In this document: positions 16,605 to 25,978 of the stretch, in pieces | Position numbering within the stretch: the first letter of the stretch is position 1 | How the letters are laid out: the number at the start of each line of letters is the position of its first letter | Assembly: GCF_022662535.1 (NCBI RefSeq) | Contig: NZ_JAKQYM010000001.1 | Location: 1 to 64,000 of the forward strand | DNA length: 64,000 nucleotides | Direction of reading: 5' to 3' | DNA from: Polaribacter marinus | GTDB taxonomy: Bacteria; Bacteroidota; Bacteroidia; Flavobacteriales; Flavobacteriaceae | The notes under the pieces: model-generated | What the model was told of the DNA's origin: nothing | What the model saw: only the letters and a program-made list of their open reading frames with translations | Databases searched by the model: none | Program-made: the position numbers and the translations under genes

Positions 16605-17738
16605 ATGAAAAAATTAAAAGTTGTTACAGTTGTTGGTACACGACCAGAAATTATAAGACTTTCTAGAGTATTGCTAAAATTAGATGAAACAGAAAGCATT
16701 GAGCATATTTTAGTGCATACTGGTCAAAATTATGATTATGAATTAAATGAAGTTTTTTTTAAAGATTTAGGGTTGAGAAAACCTGATTATTTTTTAAATG
16801 CAGCGGGCGGAAATGCAACAACAACTGCAGGCCAGATTTTAATTAATATCGACCCAGTTTTAGAGGAGACTCAACCTGATGCGTTTTTAGTATTAGGAGA
16901 TACGAATTCTTGTTTGTGTGCTATCGCTGCTAAAAAACGAAAAATCCCCATTTTTCACATGGAGGCGGGAAATCGATGTTTTGATCAAAGAGTTCCTGAA
17001 GAAACGAATCGAAAAATTGTAGATCATATTTCAGATATCAATTTAACCTATAGTGATATTGCTAGAGAATACTTATTGAGAGAAGGGTTATCAGCGGATA
17101 GAATTATTAAGACAGGGTCTCCAATCTTTGAAGTTGTCACAGCATATGAAGATAAAATTGAAGCTTCAAATGTTTTACAAGAATTAAATTTACAAAAAGG
17201 GAAGTATTTCCTTGTTTCTGCGCATCGAGAAGAAAACATTAATTCAGATAACTTTCTTAAATTAGTTGAATCTTTAAATACGATTGCTGAAAAATATAAA
17301 TTGCCTATTATTGTTTCTACACACCCGCGTACTAGAAATAAAATTAATGAAACTGGTGTTGCATTTAATTCATTAATTCAATTAATGAAGCCACTAGGTT
17401 TTCATGATTATAATAATTTACAAAAGAATGCCAAGGCAGTTTTATCAGATAGTGGTACTATTTCAGAAGAATCTTCTATTATGAATTTCCCTGCCTTAAA
17501 TATTAGAGAGGCACATGAGCGACCTGAAGCAATGGAAGAAGCTTCTGTTATGATGGTAGGGCTAAATCCAGAGCGTATTATGCAAGGTTTAGTACTTTTA
17601 GATTCCCAAAGTAGTGGCGAAGATAGATTGCTAAGATTAGTTAGTGATTACTCTATGCCAAACGTAAGTGATAAGGTAGTGAGAATAATTATTTCGTATA
17701 CTGATTATATTAATAGAGTTGTTTGGAGTAAAAAATAA
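16605..17738 (+). CDS. fnlC: Non-hydrolysing UDP-sugar 2-epimerase (FnlC/CapG, WecB family)
   Basis: A 377-residue WecB-like enzyme. It opens with VVTVVGTRPEIIRLSRVL and carries HMEAGNRCFDQRVPEETNR near residue 118 and LSDSGTISEESSIM near residue 284, all family signatures. Following CapE- and CapF-like genes, it is most likely the CapG/FnlC enzyme that completes UDP-L-FucNAc by inverting C2. A plain UDP-GlcNAc to UDP-ManNAc epimerase is the alternative; the HMEAGNRCFDQRVPEE form fits FnlC better. Confidence 0.88.
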   Translation: MKKLKVVTVVGTRPEIIRLSRVLLKLDETESIEHILVHTGQNYDYELNEVFFKDLGLRKPDYFLNAAGGNATTTAGQILINIDPVLEETQPDAFLVLGDTNSCLCAIAAKKRKIPIFHMEAGNRCFDQRVPEETNRKIVDHISDINLTYSDIAREYLLREGLSADRIIKTGSPIFEVVTAYEDKIEASNVLQELNLQKGKYFLVSAHREENINSDNFLKLVESLNTIAEKYKLPIIVSTHPRTRNKINETGVAFNSLIQLMKPLGFHDYNNLQKNAKAVLSDSGTISEESSIMNFPALNIREAHERPEAMEEASVMMVGLNPERIMQGLVLLDSQSSGEDRLLRLVSDYSMPNVSDKVVRIIISYTDYINRVVWSKK

Positions 17739-17752
17739 ATTAAAAGATATTT

Positions 17753-18970
17753 ATGAAAATTTTATTTTTAACTTTAATTGATATTAACTCCATAAACGAA
17801 AGAGGTCTTTATCAAGATTTACTTAGAGAGTTTTCAAAAAATAAACATTCACTCTACATTGTGTCTCCAACTGAAAGACGGAAAAAGAAAAAAACATACC
17901 TTATAAAAGATGCGTTTTCTACCATTTTAAAGGTAAAGACATTAAACATCCAAAAAGCAAACCTAATAGAAAAGGGAATAGGTACTTTTGCTATAGAACA
18001 TCAATATCTTTCCGCAATTAAAAAGAATTTTAAGGATATTTGTTTTGATTTGGTTTTGTATTCTACTCCACCAATAACTTTTACTAAGGTTATACAGTAT
18101 ATTAAAAATAGAGATAATACTTATAGTTATTTGTTATTAAAAGATATTTTTCCTCAAAACGCTGTTGATTTAGGCATGTTGAATAAAGGAAATTTGTTGT
18201 ATAAATTTTTCAGAAAAAAAGAAAAAAAATTATATGAAGTATCGGATGCAATTGGATGTATGTCTCAAGCAAACGTAAAGTATATTAAAGATCACAATCC
18301 AAATTTGGATACCACAAAAATAGAAGAAAACCCTAATACAATTGACCCAGTTGGATTTAACCTAAATAAAAAACAAAGAATTTCTATTAGGAAAAAATAT
18401 AATTTACCAACAAATAACAGGATATTTGTTTACGGTGGAAATTTAGGGAAACCTCAAGGACTAGATTTTTTATTGCAAACAATTGAAAAGAATAAGCATC
18501 CGAACGTTTTCTTTTTAATTGTTGGAAATGGGACAGAGTATAATAGAATGAATAAATGGTTTATACAGAATAAGCCAAATAATGCAAAATTATTAAATAG
18601 TTTGCCAAAGGGTGAATATGATTTACTATTATCAAGTTGTGATGTTGGGCTTATTTTTTTAAATAAATATTTTTCGATTCCAAATTTCCCTTCCCGACTG
18701 CTTTCTTATTTAGAAATGAAAATGCCGGTTATAGCTGCTACCGATAAAAATACAGATATTGGAGATATAATTGAAAATGCAAATTGTGGCTTAAAAGTAA
18801 TTTCCGGAAATCATAAGCTAATGCAACAAGCTATTGATCTTTTTGCAAATAAAGAATCGCTGGAAGATTTAAATAATAATTCATATAAATTGCTTCAAGA
18901 AAAATATAAAGTAGAAATATCATATTCCTTAATCATTAATAAAATTAATAATAATCAAGTTTATGTATAA
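17753..18970 (+). CDS. WbuB-like glycosyltransferase (L-FucNAc transferase candidate)
   Basis: A 405-residue GT4-like enzyme. LLKDIFPQNAVDLGMLNKGN near residue 128 and FVYGGNLGKPQGLDFLLQTI near residue 223 are characteristic of WbuB-type transferases, and NFPSRLLSYLEMKMPVIAA near residue 308 is the donor-site region. WbuB moves L-FucNAc onto the first, lipid-linked sugar. Its position after the three-step FucNAc pathway and directly before an initiating phosphoglycosyl transferase (8-base overlap) supports this, but donor choice is inferred. Confidence 0.82.
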   Translation: MKILFLTLIDINSINERGLYQDLLREFSKNKHSLYIVSPTERRKKKKTYLIKDAFSTILKVKTLNIQKANLIEKGIGTFAIEHQYLSAIKKNFKDICFDLVLYSTPPITFTKVIQYIKNRDNTYSYLLLKDIFPQNAVDLGMLNKGNLLYKFFRKKEKKLYEVSDAIGCMSQANVKYIKDHNPNLDTTKIEENPNTIDPVGFNLNKKQRISIRKKYNLPTNNRIFVYGGNLGKPQGLDFLLQTIEKNKHPNVFFLIVGNGTEYNRMNKWFIQNKPNNAKLLNSLPKGEYDLLLSSCDVGLIFLNKYFSIPNFPSRLLSYLEMKMPVIAATDKNTDIGDIIENANCGLKVISGNHKLMQQAIDLFANKESLEDLNNNSYKLLQEKYKVEISYSLIINKINNNQVYV

Positions 18971-19547
18971 ACTTTTTTTTAAAAGATTTTTCGACCTATT
19001 CTTTTCGTTAATTATTTGTTTAGTATTAACTCCAATATTTTTATTTATTTATATTGTTGTAAAATTAGATTCAAAAGGAAACTTTTTTTTCTTTCAAGAA
19101 AGATTGGGTAAAAACGGAAAACTTTTTAAGGTATTTAAAATTAGAACGATGACAGATAAGCCTAGAGAAACAACACAAGAAATCTTCAAAGGAAATGCTG
19201 AGGTAACTAAAGTTGGTGCTGTTTTAAGAAGATTAAAAATAGACGAATTACCGCAATTTATAAACATTTTAAAAGGAGATATGTCATTTGTAGGGCCAAG
19301 ACCTTGTTTACCTTCACTTCAAGAGAAATTTGATGAAAATGCTTTGAAAAGAATGCTAGTACGTCCAGGATTAACAGGGCTTGCACAAACTAATGGGAAT
19401 ATATACTTAACTTGGGAAGAACGTTGGAAATATGATCGGTATTATGTTGAAAACATTAGTTTTTTATTAGACGTTCAAATTTTTATAAAAACGATACAGA
19501 TTGTTTTTAAGGGGGAAGAATCATTTTTAAAAAAGCCAAATGTATAA
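18963..19547 (+). CDS. Initiating phosphoglycosyl transferase (PglC-like), copy 1
   Basis: A 194-residue monotopic phosphoglycosyl transferase. It has one N-terminal membrane re-entrant helix (residues 8-33), FKVFKIRTMTD near residue 56, the KIDELPQFINILKGDMSFVGPRP core near residues 90-112 and GLTGLAQTNGN near residue 137. It transfers a sugar phosphate from a UDP-sugar to undecaprenyl phosphate. It overlaps the WbuB-like gene by 8 bases and the formyltransferase gene by 8 bases, so translation is coupled. A second, divergent enzyme of the same kind lies at 21180. Confidence 0.9.
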   Translation: MYKLFFKRFFDLFFSLIICLVLTPIFLFIYIVVKLDSKGNFFFFQERLGKNGKLFKVFKIRTMTDKPRETTQEIFKGNAEVTKVGAVLRRLKIDELPQFINILKGDMSFVGPRPCLPSLQEKFDENALKRMLVRPGLTGLAQTNGNIYLTWEERWKYDRYYVENISFLLDVQIFIKTIQIVFKGEESFLKKPNV

Positions 19548-20493
19548 AATACTTGTTATAGGAGCTGTTCAAACAACAGCCATAACGATTGAAATGTTAA
19601 CTAAGCATAAGTTTAATATTGTTGGAATTTTAGGGCATGAGCCTAATAATATAGAAAGAGTTTCTGGTTGGTCAGATTTAAGAACTATTGCAAACACTAA
19701 TAATTTAGATTATTTAGGATTTAAAAAAATTAACGATAATGAATGTGTTAATTGGGCAGTAGAAAAAAAACCAGATATTATTTTTGCGGTAGGTTTTTCA
19801 CAGTTATTATATAATGTATGGTTACAAATGCCAAAATTAGGATGTGTTGGTTTTCATCCAACAAGACTTCCTGAAGGTCGGGGTAGGGCACCATTGGCAT
19901 GGATAACACTAGAAAAAAAGAAAGGAGCTGCAAGTTTTTTTTTAATGGGAGAAGGAGCTGATGATGGGCCCATATTTACACAATCATTCTTTGATGTAGA
20001 AGAGAATGATGATGCAAGTAAAATAGAAAAGAAAATTGGGGAACACATAAAAATTGCATTAGACAATTGGCTTCCAGAACTTAAAAATGGAAATTGGAAT
20101 CCTATTCCTCAAAATCATAGTTTAGCAAGTTGGTATGGTAAAAGAGGTCCTGAAGATGGTTGGCTAAATTGGGGTGATTCAGCTAAGAATCTTAATAGAC
20201 TTATTAAAGCCAGTTCAAAACCGCACCCTGGAGCATATACATATTTTAATGATTCAAAGGTAGTTATTTGGAAATCACAAATTGAAAATTCTATTGCTAT
20301 CAAAGGTGTAGTTGGACGTGTATTACTTATAAATGAAGATAAAGGATATTTGATTCAATGTGGTGATGGACTACTTTGGTTATATGATCTAGAATTTGAA
20401 TTTGACAACACTTTAAAGGTTGGAGACAAATTAGGCTATAATATAGAAGACGAGATTTACAAGTTTAAAAAGAAATTGAAAAATGAAAAATAA
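19540..20493 (+). CDS. Formyltransferase-fold sugar-modifying enzyme
   Basis: A 317-residue protein related to methionyl-tRNA formyltransferase. The N-terminal domain contains GFHPTRLPEGRGRAPLAW near residue 106 and GADDGPIFTQSFF near residue 145; a C-terminal OB-like domain follows from about residue 205. The catalytic His and Asp of the family are kept, but the usual Asn two residues before the His (NVHP) is Gly here (GFHP). Sugar N-formyltransferases put a formyl group on amino sugars made by PLP enzymes such as the one at 22419. The Asn change may mean another acyl donor or reaction. It overlaps both neighbours. Confidence 0.75.
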   Translation: MYKILVIGAVQTTAITIEMLTKHKFNIVGILGHEPNNIERVSGWSDLRTIANTNNLDYLGFKKINDNECVNWAVEKKPDIIFAVGFSQLLYNVWLQMPKLGCVGFHPTRLPEGRGRAPLAWITLEKKKGAASFFLMGEGADDGPIFTQSFFDVEENDDASKIEKKIGEHIKIALDNWLPELKNGNWNPIPQNHSLASWYGKRGPEDGWLNWGDSAKNLNRLIKASSKPHPGAYTYFNDSKVVIWKSQIENSIAIKGVVGRVLLINEDKGYLIQCGDGLLWLYDLEFEFDNTLKVGDKLGYNIEDEIYKFKKKLKNEK

Positions 20494-21160
20494 AATTTTA
20501 GTAATCGCACCTCATGCAGATGATGAAATTATTGGTTGTGGTGGCACAATAGCTAAAGCTATAAGTAATGGCAGTGAAGTTTTTGTTGTAATTGCAACTA
20601 ATGCAAGTATAGGTGCTCCTGAGTTATTTGATGAAAAAGCTATTGATATTGTTAGGCAAGAAGCATTAGCTGCCCATAATTTTTTAGGGATTAAAAAAAC
20701 TTTCTTTCTAGACTTTCCGGCACCTGCATTAAATGCTTTCCCAGAATACAAGATTTCTATAGAGTTATCTAAAATTATTAATAAATTGAAACCTAATATA
20801 TTGTATTTACCGCACCCTGGAGATTTGCATCAGGATCATAAAGCAATTTATAGAGCAAGTTTAGTTGCTTCAAGACCTCAAGGGGAATATTCTATAAAAG
20901 AAATATACTGTTATGAGACACTTTCAGAAACAGAATGGGCACCTCGTCAGGAAAAGGCATTTGTACCAAATATGTTTAACGACGTAACTGATTTTTTTGA
21001 AGAAAAGTTAACAGCAATGAAATTCTTTAAATCTCAAATTAAAGAATTTCCTCATACACGTTCAACAGAAACTTTTGAAGCATTGGCTAAATACAGAGGA
21101 GCAACAGTTGGGGTTAAAAGAGCTGAAAGTTTTATTGTTGAAAGAATAATTAAAAATTAA
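20483..21160 (+). CDS. PIG-L family deacetylase
   Basis: A 225-residue zinc-dependent deacetylase. The metal-binding motif PHADDEIIGCGGTI is at residues 9-22 and the second metal/catalytic site PHPGDLHQDHKAIY near residue 111. The family removes acetyl groups from GlcNAc-containing lipids, bacillithiol precursors or capsule sugars. It overlaps the formyltransferase-like gene by 11 bases. An attractive reading is that it frees an amino group by deacetylation, which its neighbour then reformylates; this is inference from linkage only. Confidence 0.85.
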   Translation: MKNKILVIAPHADDEIIGCGGTIAKAISNGSEVFVVIATNASIGAPELFDEKAIDIVRQEALAAHNFLGIKKTFFLDFPAPALNAFPEYKISIELSKIINKLKPNILYLPHPGDLHQDHKAIYRASLVASRPQGEYSIKEIYCYETLSETEWAPRQEKAFVPNMFNDVTDFFEEKLTAMKFFKSQIKEFPHTRSTETFEALAKYRGATVGVKRAESFIVERIIKN

Positions 21161-21179
21161 ATTTTTTCTAGCTTAATAA

Positions 21180-21776
21180 ATGATAAAAAAACGTGTTTTT
21201 GATATAATATTTTCTTTTACGTTATTAATTATTTTGATTGTACCAATGTTTATTATTTGGATAATTACTAGTATTTGTTTTATGTCAAATGGATTGTTTT
21301 TTCAAACACGAGTAGGTCAATATGGTATGTTTTTCACAATTTATAAATATAAAACCTTATACAAGGATAGGAAAAGGATTTCAAAATGGGGTTTGTTTTT
21401 ACGTAAAACAAAATGTGATGAGTTACCGCAGCTAATAAATATCATTAAAGGAGATATGAGTTTTGTTGGTCCAAGACCAGATTTACCAGGTCTTTATGAT
21501 ACTTTAAAAGAAAAAAATAGAGTATTATTAAAACTAAAGCCAGGACTAACATCAGAAACAACTTTGAAGTATTTTGAGGAAGAGAAAATTTTACAAATGC
21601 AAAATAATCCTCAGAGATATAATAATGAAGTTATTTTTCAAGATAAAGTTAAAATGAATTTAAATTATTACTACAATAGAAATTTTTTGGTAGATTTGAA
21701 GATTATTTTAAAAACAATAATCAAAATATTAGAAAAAAATTTTGATTTTAAAAACAATTTAAAATGGAAAAAATAG
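21180..21776 (+). CDS. Initiating phosphoglycosyl transferase (PglC-like), copy 2
   Basis: A 198-residue enzyme of the same family as that at 18963: an N-terminal membrane helix (residues 5-35), FTIYKYKTLYKDRKR, the core KCDELPQLINIIKGDMSFVGPRP near residues 79-101 and LKPGLTSETTL near residue 120. The last part differs greatly from copy 1. It overlaps by 13 bases the PglD-like acetyltransferase and is followed by a PglE-like aminotransferase, the gene order of bacillosamine pathways, so it probably loads a 2,4-diamino-2,4,6-trideoxy sugar onto the carrier lipid. Confidence 0.88.
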   Translation: MIKKRVFDIIFSFTLLIILIVPMFIIWIITSICFMSNGLFFQTRVGQYGMFFTIYKYKTLYKDRKRISKWGLFLRKTKCDELPQLINIIKGDMSFVGPRPDLPGLYDTLKEKNRVLLKLKPGLTSETTLKYFEEEKILQMQNNPQRYNNEVIFQDKVKMNLNYYYNRNFLVDLKIILKTIIKILEKNFDFKNNLKWKK

Positions 21777-22408
21777 CAATAATTGGTGCAGGTGGTTTTG
21801 GGAGAGAAGTTAGGGTTTTAATTGAGCAAATAAATAATATTGAAAAAAAATATGAAATTATAGGTTTTTTTGATGATGCTTTTGAGAAAGGAGAAAAAAT
21901 AAATGACTTACCAGTTTTAGGTGATGTCTCTTCATTAAATAGTATTAATTATAATTTAAATGTTGTATTAGGGGTTGCAGAACCAATGATTAAAAAGAAA
22001 ATTATAAATAAAATTAAAAATGATTTTATTTTATTCCCTACATTAAAGCACCCTTCAGCTATAGTGCCAGAAGTTGATGTAGTTATTGGGCAAGGGAGTA
22101 TTATATGTGCGGGATGTATTATTACTTGTAATATTAAATTAAAGGAATTTATTACATTAAATTTAAGTTGTACAGTTGGTCATGATACAATAATTGAAGA
22201 TTTTTGCTCATTTATGCCAACAGTTAATATTTCCGGAGAAGTAGTTATTGAAAAAGGTGTATACATTGGCACTGGTGCAAAGGTAATTAATCAATTAAAA
22301 ATTGGTGAAAATACAATTGTGGGAGCAGGTGCTGTTGTTGCTAAATCTTTACCCGCTAATTGTACAGCTGTAGGTATACCAGCTAAACCCATTAAGTTTC
22401 ATCATTAA
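21764..22408 (+). CDS. PglD/NeuD-like sugar O/N-acetyltransferase
   Basis: A 214-residue two-part protein. A small Rossmann-like N-terminal domain starts IAIIGAGGFGREVRVLI. The C-terminal half is a left-handed beta helix of hexapeptide repeats (VVIGQGSIICAGCIIT, then VYIGTGAKVINQLKIGENT). The active-site region LNLSCTVGHDTIIEDF near residue 134 with a His is typical of PglD. It acetylates the 4-amino group of the UDP-amino sugar produced by the aminotransferase that follows. It overlaps the preceding transferase gene by 13 bases. Confidence 0.87.
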   Translation: MEKIAIIGAGGFGREVRVLIEQINNIEKKYEIIGFFDDAFEKGEKINDLPVLGDVSSLNSINYNLNVVLGVAEPMIKKKIINKIKNDFILFPTLKHPSAIVPEVDVVIGQGSIICAGCIITCNIKLKEFITLNLSCTVGHDTIIEDFCSFMPTVNISGEVVIEKGVYIGTGAKVINQLKIGENTIVGAGAVVAKSLPANCTAVGIPAKPIKFHH

Positions 22409-22418
22409 ATTTATTGTC

Positions 22419-23552
22419 TTGAATAACAAAATATGGCTCTCATCTCCTCATATGGGAGGAACGGAGCAAAAATACGTACAAGAAGCATTTGACACCAATT
22501 GGGTAGCTCCATTAGGACCCAACGTAAATGGTTTTGAAAAAGATTTAGAAAATTATATCAAGGAAGAATCTAAAGTAGCATGTTTAGCTTCTGGTACAGC
22601 AGCAATACATTTGGCTTTGATTTTGTCAGGTGTCAAACTAAATGAAGAGGTGATTTGTCAATCTATGACATTTTCAGCATCTGCCAATCCCATCACTTAT
22701 CTAGGAGCCAAACCTATTTTTGTTGATAGTGAATTAGATACTTGGAATATCTGTCCTATCCATTTAGAAGATGCCATTAAAGGGAGTATTGAAAAAGGGA
22801 AAAAACCGAAAGCGATGATTGTTGTGCATTTATACGGAATGCCTGCAAAAATGGACGCTATAGTTGCCATTGCAAAGAAATATGAAATCATTTTAATAGA
22901 GGATGCGGCAGAAGCTTTAGGAGCAACCTATAGAGGGAAAAACTGTGGTACCTTTGGTGATTTTGGGATTTTATCTTTCAATGGAAATAAAATTATTACA
23001 ACCTCTGGAGGAGGTGCCTTGGTTTGTAAAACCGATGCTATGAAACAAAAAGCAATTTTTTTAGCAACACAGGCTAGAGATAATGCGCCGCATTACCAAC
23101 ATTCAGAAATTGGATACAATTATAGAATGAGCAATATTGTTGCAGGTATTGGTAGGGGGCAAATGGAAGTTTTAGATCAACATGTAGCACTTCGTAGAAA
23201 AAACAATCAGTTTTATAGAAATCTTTTTAAAGATGTAAAAGGCGTTACTGTTTTTGCAGAGCCAACCGCAGACTTTTATTCGAATCATTGGTTGAGTTGT
23301 GTTGTTATTGATGCTGAAATTACAGGGTTTACTAGAGAAGACCTTAGACTACAATTAGAAAAGGAGAACATAGAGGCACGTCCATTATGGAAACCCATGC
23401 ACTTGCAACCTGTTTTTAAGAATTGTGAATATTATGGGGCTAAAGAAGCAGAAACATTATTTGAAAAAGGATTGTGCTTGCCTTCAGGATCTAATTTAAC
23501 CGATGAGGATAGAAGTAGAATTGCTGAGGCCATCATGAAATTGGTAAAATAA
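22419..23552 (+). CDS. DegT/DnrJ/EryC1-type sugar aminotransferase (PglE-like)
   Basis: A 377-residue PLP enzyme. EDAAEALGATYRG near residue 164 contains the PLP-phosphate and ring contacts, and GILSFNGNKIITTSGGGALV near residue 187 carries the Schiff-base lysine (in NGNK). IGYNYRMSNIVAGIGRGQ near residue 229 is also a family signature. It installs the 4-amino group on a UDP-4-keto-6-deoxy sugar, the product expected from the dehydratase at 24042. The start is TTG, in the usual place relative to relatives. It ends the long operon; about 490 repeat-rich bases follow. Confidence 0.9.
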   Translation: MNNKIWLSSPHMGGTEQKYVQEAFDTNWVAPLGPNVNGFEKDLENYIKEESKVACLASGTAAIHLALILSGVKLNEEVICQSMTFSASANPITYLGAKPIFVDSELDTWNICPIHLEDAIKGSIEKGKKPKAMIVVHLYGMPAKMDAIVAIAKKYEIILIEDAAEALGATYRGKNCGTFGDFGILSFNGNKIITTSGGGALVCKTDAMKQKAIFLATQARDNAPHYQHSEIGYNYRMSNIVAGIGRGQMEVLDQHVALRRKNNQFYRNLFKDVKGVTVFAEPTADFYSNHWLSCVVIDAEITGFTREDLRLQLEKENIEARPLWKPMHLQPVFKNCEYYGAKEAETLFEKGLCLPSGSNLTDEDRSRIAEAIMKLVK

Positions 23553-23593
23553 TCACCTTACGAAGGATTTATTACCAATGAATCTTTCTATCG

Positions 23594-23640
23594 TCATTAC
23601 GAGGAGGTACGACGAAGTAATCTTTTTTGTAGGAATATCA
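23594..23640. repeat. Dispersed repeat, ACGAGGAGGTACGACGAAGTAA family, copy 1
   Basis: The core CGAGGAGGTACGACGAAGTA followed by ATCTTTTTTGTAGGAATATCA is repeated almost exactly at 23898-23944. Such sequences are common between genes of Flavobacteriaceae. Confidence 0.75.
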
Positions 23641-23897
23641 ATCTTTTTTAGGAAGTGGTCCTGTCAAAAGAAATAAAGAGCGAAGACACGGAAGTGCGAC
23701 ACGTAGTGTAACGCATGAAGTGTTGAAAGTGAATGTTCTGCAAGAATTTCCTATGACAGGAATTGATTTTTGTAACTTTTTATCAAGAAAAAGTTAAGGA
23801 AAAATTTACTATTATTATCGGGAGGAGGTAACTATGAAATAGTCTTTCTATTTTCAACAGATTGCTTCGTTGCACTCACAATGACGTGTTATTACTG

Positions 23898-23944
23898 TTA
23901 TTCCGAGGAGGTACGACGAAGTAATCTTTTTTGTAGGAATATCA
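23898..23944. repeat. Dispersed repeat, ACGAGGAGGTACGACGAAGTAA family, copy 2
   Basis: Near-identical to 23594-23640 except at the first bases (TTATTCCGAGG in place of TCATTACGAGG). The two copies flank a 250-base segment. Confidence 0.75.
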
Positions 23945-24041
23945 GAATATCAGTTTTGTTGATCTTATGGGGAATCCAAAAGAATCGCATTTTGCATAAA
24001 TAATTTTTTGTAAATTCGCTGAGTTATTTTGAAAACAGAAA

Positions 24042-25937
24042 ATGGTTCGATATTTTTTTTTAAAAGTACTAAACAAATACGCTTCTAAATGGGTGGTGTT
24101 GTTTATTGATATTTTTTTAGTTTGCTTTTCTTTTGTAATTGCTTATTTCATTCGATTTAATATTAGCTTTGACTTTGATACTTCAACTTTAATAAAGCAG
24201 TTACCACTAATTGTTGTGGTTGCTTGTTGTAGCTTTTTGATTGTAGGCTCTTATAAAGGGATTATTAGGCATACAGGAACAAAAGATGCTATTAATGTAT
24301 TTATGGGCGTTACCATTTTTAGTTTAACAATCATGTTTATTGTTGCTATAAACCAACTGTTTCGTGTTTTTCCTAATTTTACAATCCCAAAGTCAATTAT
24401 TCTGATTCACTATTTAGTAGCTGTTTTTTCTTTAATTGTCAGTAGGTATGTTTTTAAAACCTTTTTTGAAATTATTTCAACAGAATTAAAGTCTGTAAAA
24501 AATGTATTGATTTATGGCGCAGGGGATTCTGGAATTATCACCTATGGGGCGTTAAATAGAGAGAGAAATAACGAATACAATGTTTTGGGTTTTATAGATG
24601 ATGATCCTAATAAGATTGATAAAAAAATTGACAGAATCAAAATATACAGTCTTTCTAAAATTGATCCTAATTTTATAGAGGATAACGACATAAACGAAGT
24701 CATTATCTCAATTCAAAATATAAAATCCAATAGCCTTTTAGAGATTACCGATAACTTATTAAAGTTAAATGTAGAAGTGAAAATTGTGCCACCATTATCC
24801 AAATGGATTGGAGGTGATTTGCAAGCAAATCAAATCAAACAAATTAATATTGATGATTTATTAGGGAGAGCTCAAATAAGTTTTGACAATCCCATTGTAA
24901 AAAAAGAAGTAATAGATAGAACCATATTTGTTACAGGAGCAGCAGGATCAATTGGAAGTGAAATTTCTAGGCAATTAGCAACCTATAAATTAAAACAATT
25001 GGTTTTAATAGATCAAGCAGAATCGCCTCTATACGATTTACAACAAGAATTATCTTTGAAAGGGATTGAGAATTTTACTGTAATTGTTGCTGATGTGAGA
25101 GATCGAAAGAGAATGCAAGAGATTTTTGAGCAATATTTACCTGAAAAAGTATTTCATGCAGCGGCTTATAAACATGTTCCTTTAATGGAACAAAATCCAT
25201 ATGAAGCAGTTAAAATAAACATTTTTGGCACTAAAAATATAGCAGACCTATCTATGATTTATCATGTAGAAAGGTTTGTAATGGTTTCTACGGATAAAGC
25301 CGTAAACCCTACCAATGTGATGGGGGCAACGAAAAGAGTGGCAGAAATGTATATAAGTTGCTTAAGTAAAGAAGCCGAAAAAACTAAATTTACAATAACT
25401 CGTTTTGGAAACGTTTTAGGTTCTAACGGCTCTGTAATTCCTTTGTTTAAAAAACAGATTGAAAACGGAGGACCTTTAACGGTAACTCATCAAGACATTA
25501 CTCGGTATTTTATGACCATACCAGAAGCCTGTAGGTTGGTGCTAGAGGCGGGAACAATGGGGGTAGGAGGAGAGATTTATATTTTTGATATGGGGAAATC
25601 TGTAAAAATATTTGAAATGGCAAAAAGAATGATTTCTCTTTCAGGATTGAAGTATCCAGAAGATATCGATATTCAGATTACAGGTTTAAGACCCGGGGAG
25701 AAGCTATATGAAGAATTATTGGCAAATGGTGAGGATACTACAAAAACATATCATGAAAAAATTATGATTGCCAAGCCTCAAGAAATGGATTGCCACCTTA
25801 TGCAATTAAAAATAAATCAACTTTGCGTTGATCATCAAACCTTAAAAAATGCAGAAATTGTTGGTTTGCTAAAAGAAATCGTTCTTGAATATAAGTCGAA
25901 CAATTCGATCTATGAAAAGTTAGATGCAAAAGATTAA
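24042..25937 (+). CDS. UDP-GlcNAc 4,6-dehydratase, membrane-bound (WbpM/PglF/CapD)
   Basis: A 631-residue protein. Four membrane helices fill residues 10-145, a CoA-binding-like Rossmann domain (VLIYGAGDSGIITYGAL) follows near residue 160, and the catalytic SDR domain starts with FVTGAAGSIGSEISRQL near residue 297. The active-site segment STDKAVNPTNVMGATKR near residue 427 has Met for Tyr, as in WbpM and PglF. It makes UDP-2-acetamido-2,6-dideoxy-4-ketohexose, the substrate for the aminotransferase at 22419. It completes a PglF-E-D-C-like set, separated only by the repeat-rich spacer. Confidence 0.92.
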   Translation: MVRYFFLKVLNKYASKWVVLFIDIFLVCFSFVIAYFIRFNISFDFDTSTLIKQLPLIVVVACCSFLIVGSYKGIIRHTGTKDAINVFMGVTIFSLTIMFIVAINQLFRVFPNFTIPKSIILIHYLVAVFSLIVSRYVFKTFFEIISTELKSVKNVLIYGAGDSGIITYGALNRERNNEYNVLGFIDDDPNKIDKKIDRIKIYSLSKIDPNFIEDNDINEVIISIQNIKSNSLLEITDNLLKLNVEVKIVPPLSKWIGGDLQANQIKQINIDDLLGRAQISFDNPIVKKEVIDRTIFVTGAAGSIGSEISRQLATYKLKQLVLIDQAESPLYDLQQELSLKGIENFTVIVADVRDRKRMQEIFEQYLPEKVFHAAAYKHVPLMEQNPYEAVKINIFGTKNIADLSMIYHVERFVMVSTDKAVNPTNVMGATKRVAEMYISCLSKEAEKTKFTITRFGNVLGSNGSVIPLFKKQIENGGPLTVTHQDITRYFMTIPEACRLVLEAGTMGVGGEIYIFDMGKSVKIFEMAKRMISLSGLKYPEDIDIQITGLRPGEKLYEELLANGEDTTKTYHEKIMIAKPQEMDCHLMQLKINQLCVDHQTLKNAEIVGLLKEIVLEYKSNNSIYEKLDAKD

Positions 25938-25978
25938 CAAGTCAAATTAAAATATTATTTTTGCAAAAAAAGAAGTGT

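Larger units (their letters stand above)
23553..24041. other. Gene-free, repeat-rich spacer
   Basis: No gene is visible. The spacer holds two copies of one dispersed repeat (about 23594-23640 and 23898-23944), a related AGATTGCTTCGTTGC...CAATGACG fragment (23858-23886) and unique AT-rich DNA. The promoter of the next gene may lie near 23991-24019 (TTTG and TAAATTCG, spacing 16, shorter than usual). Confidence 0.6.
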
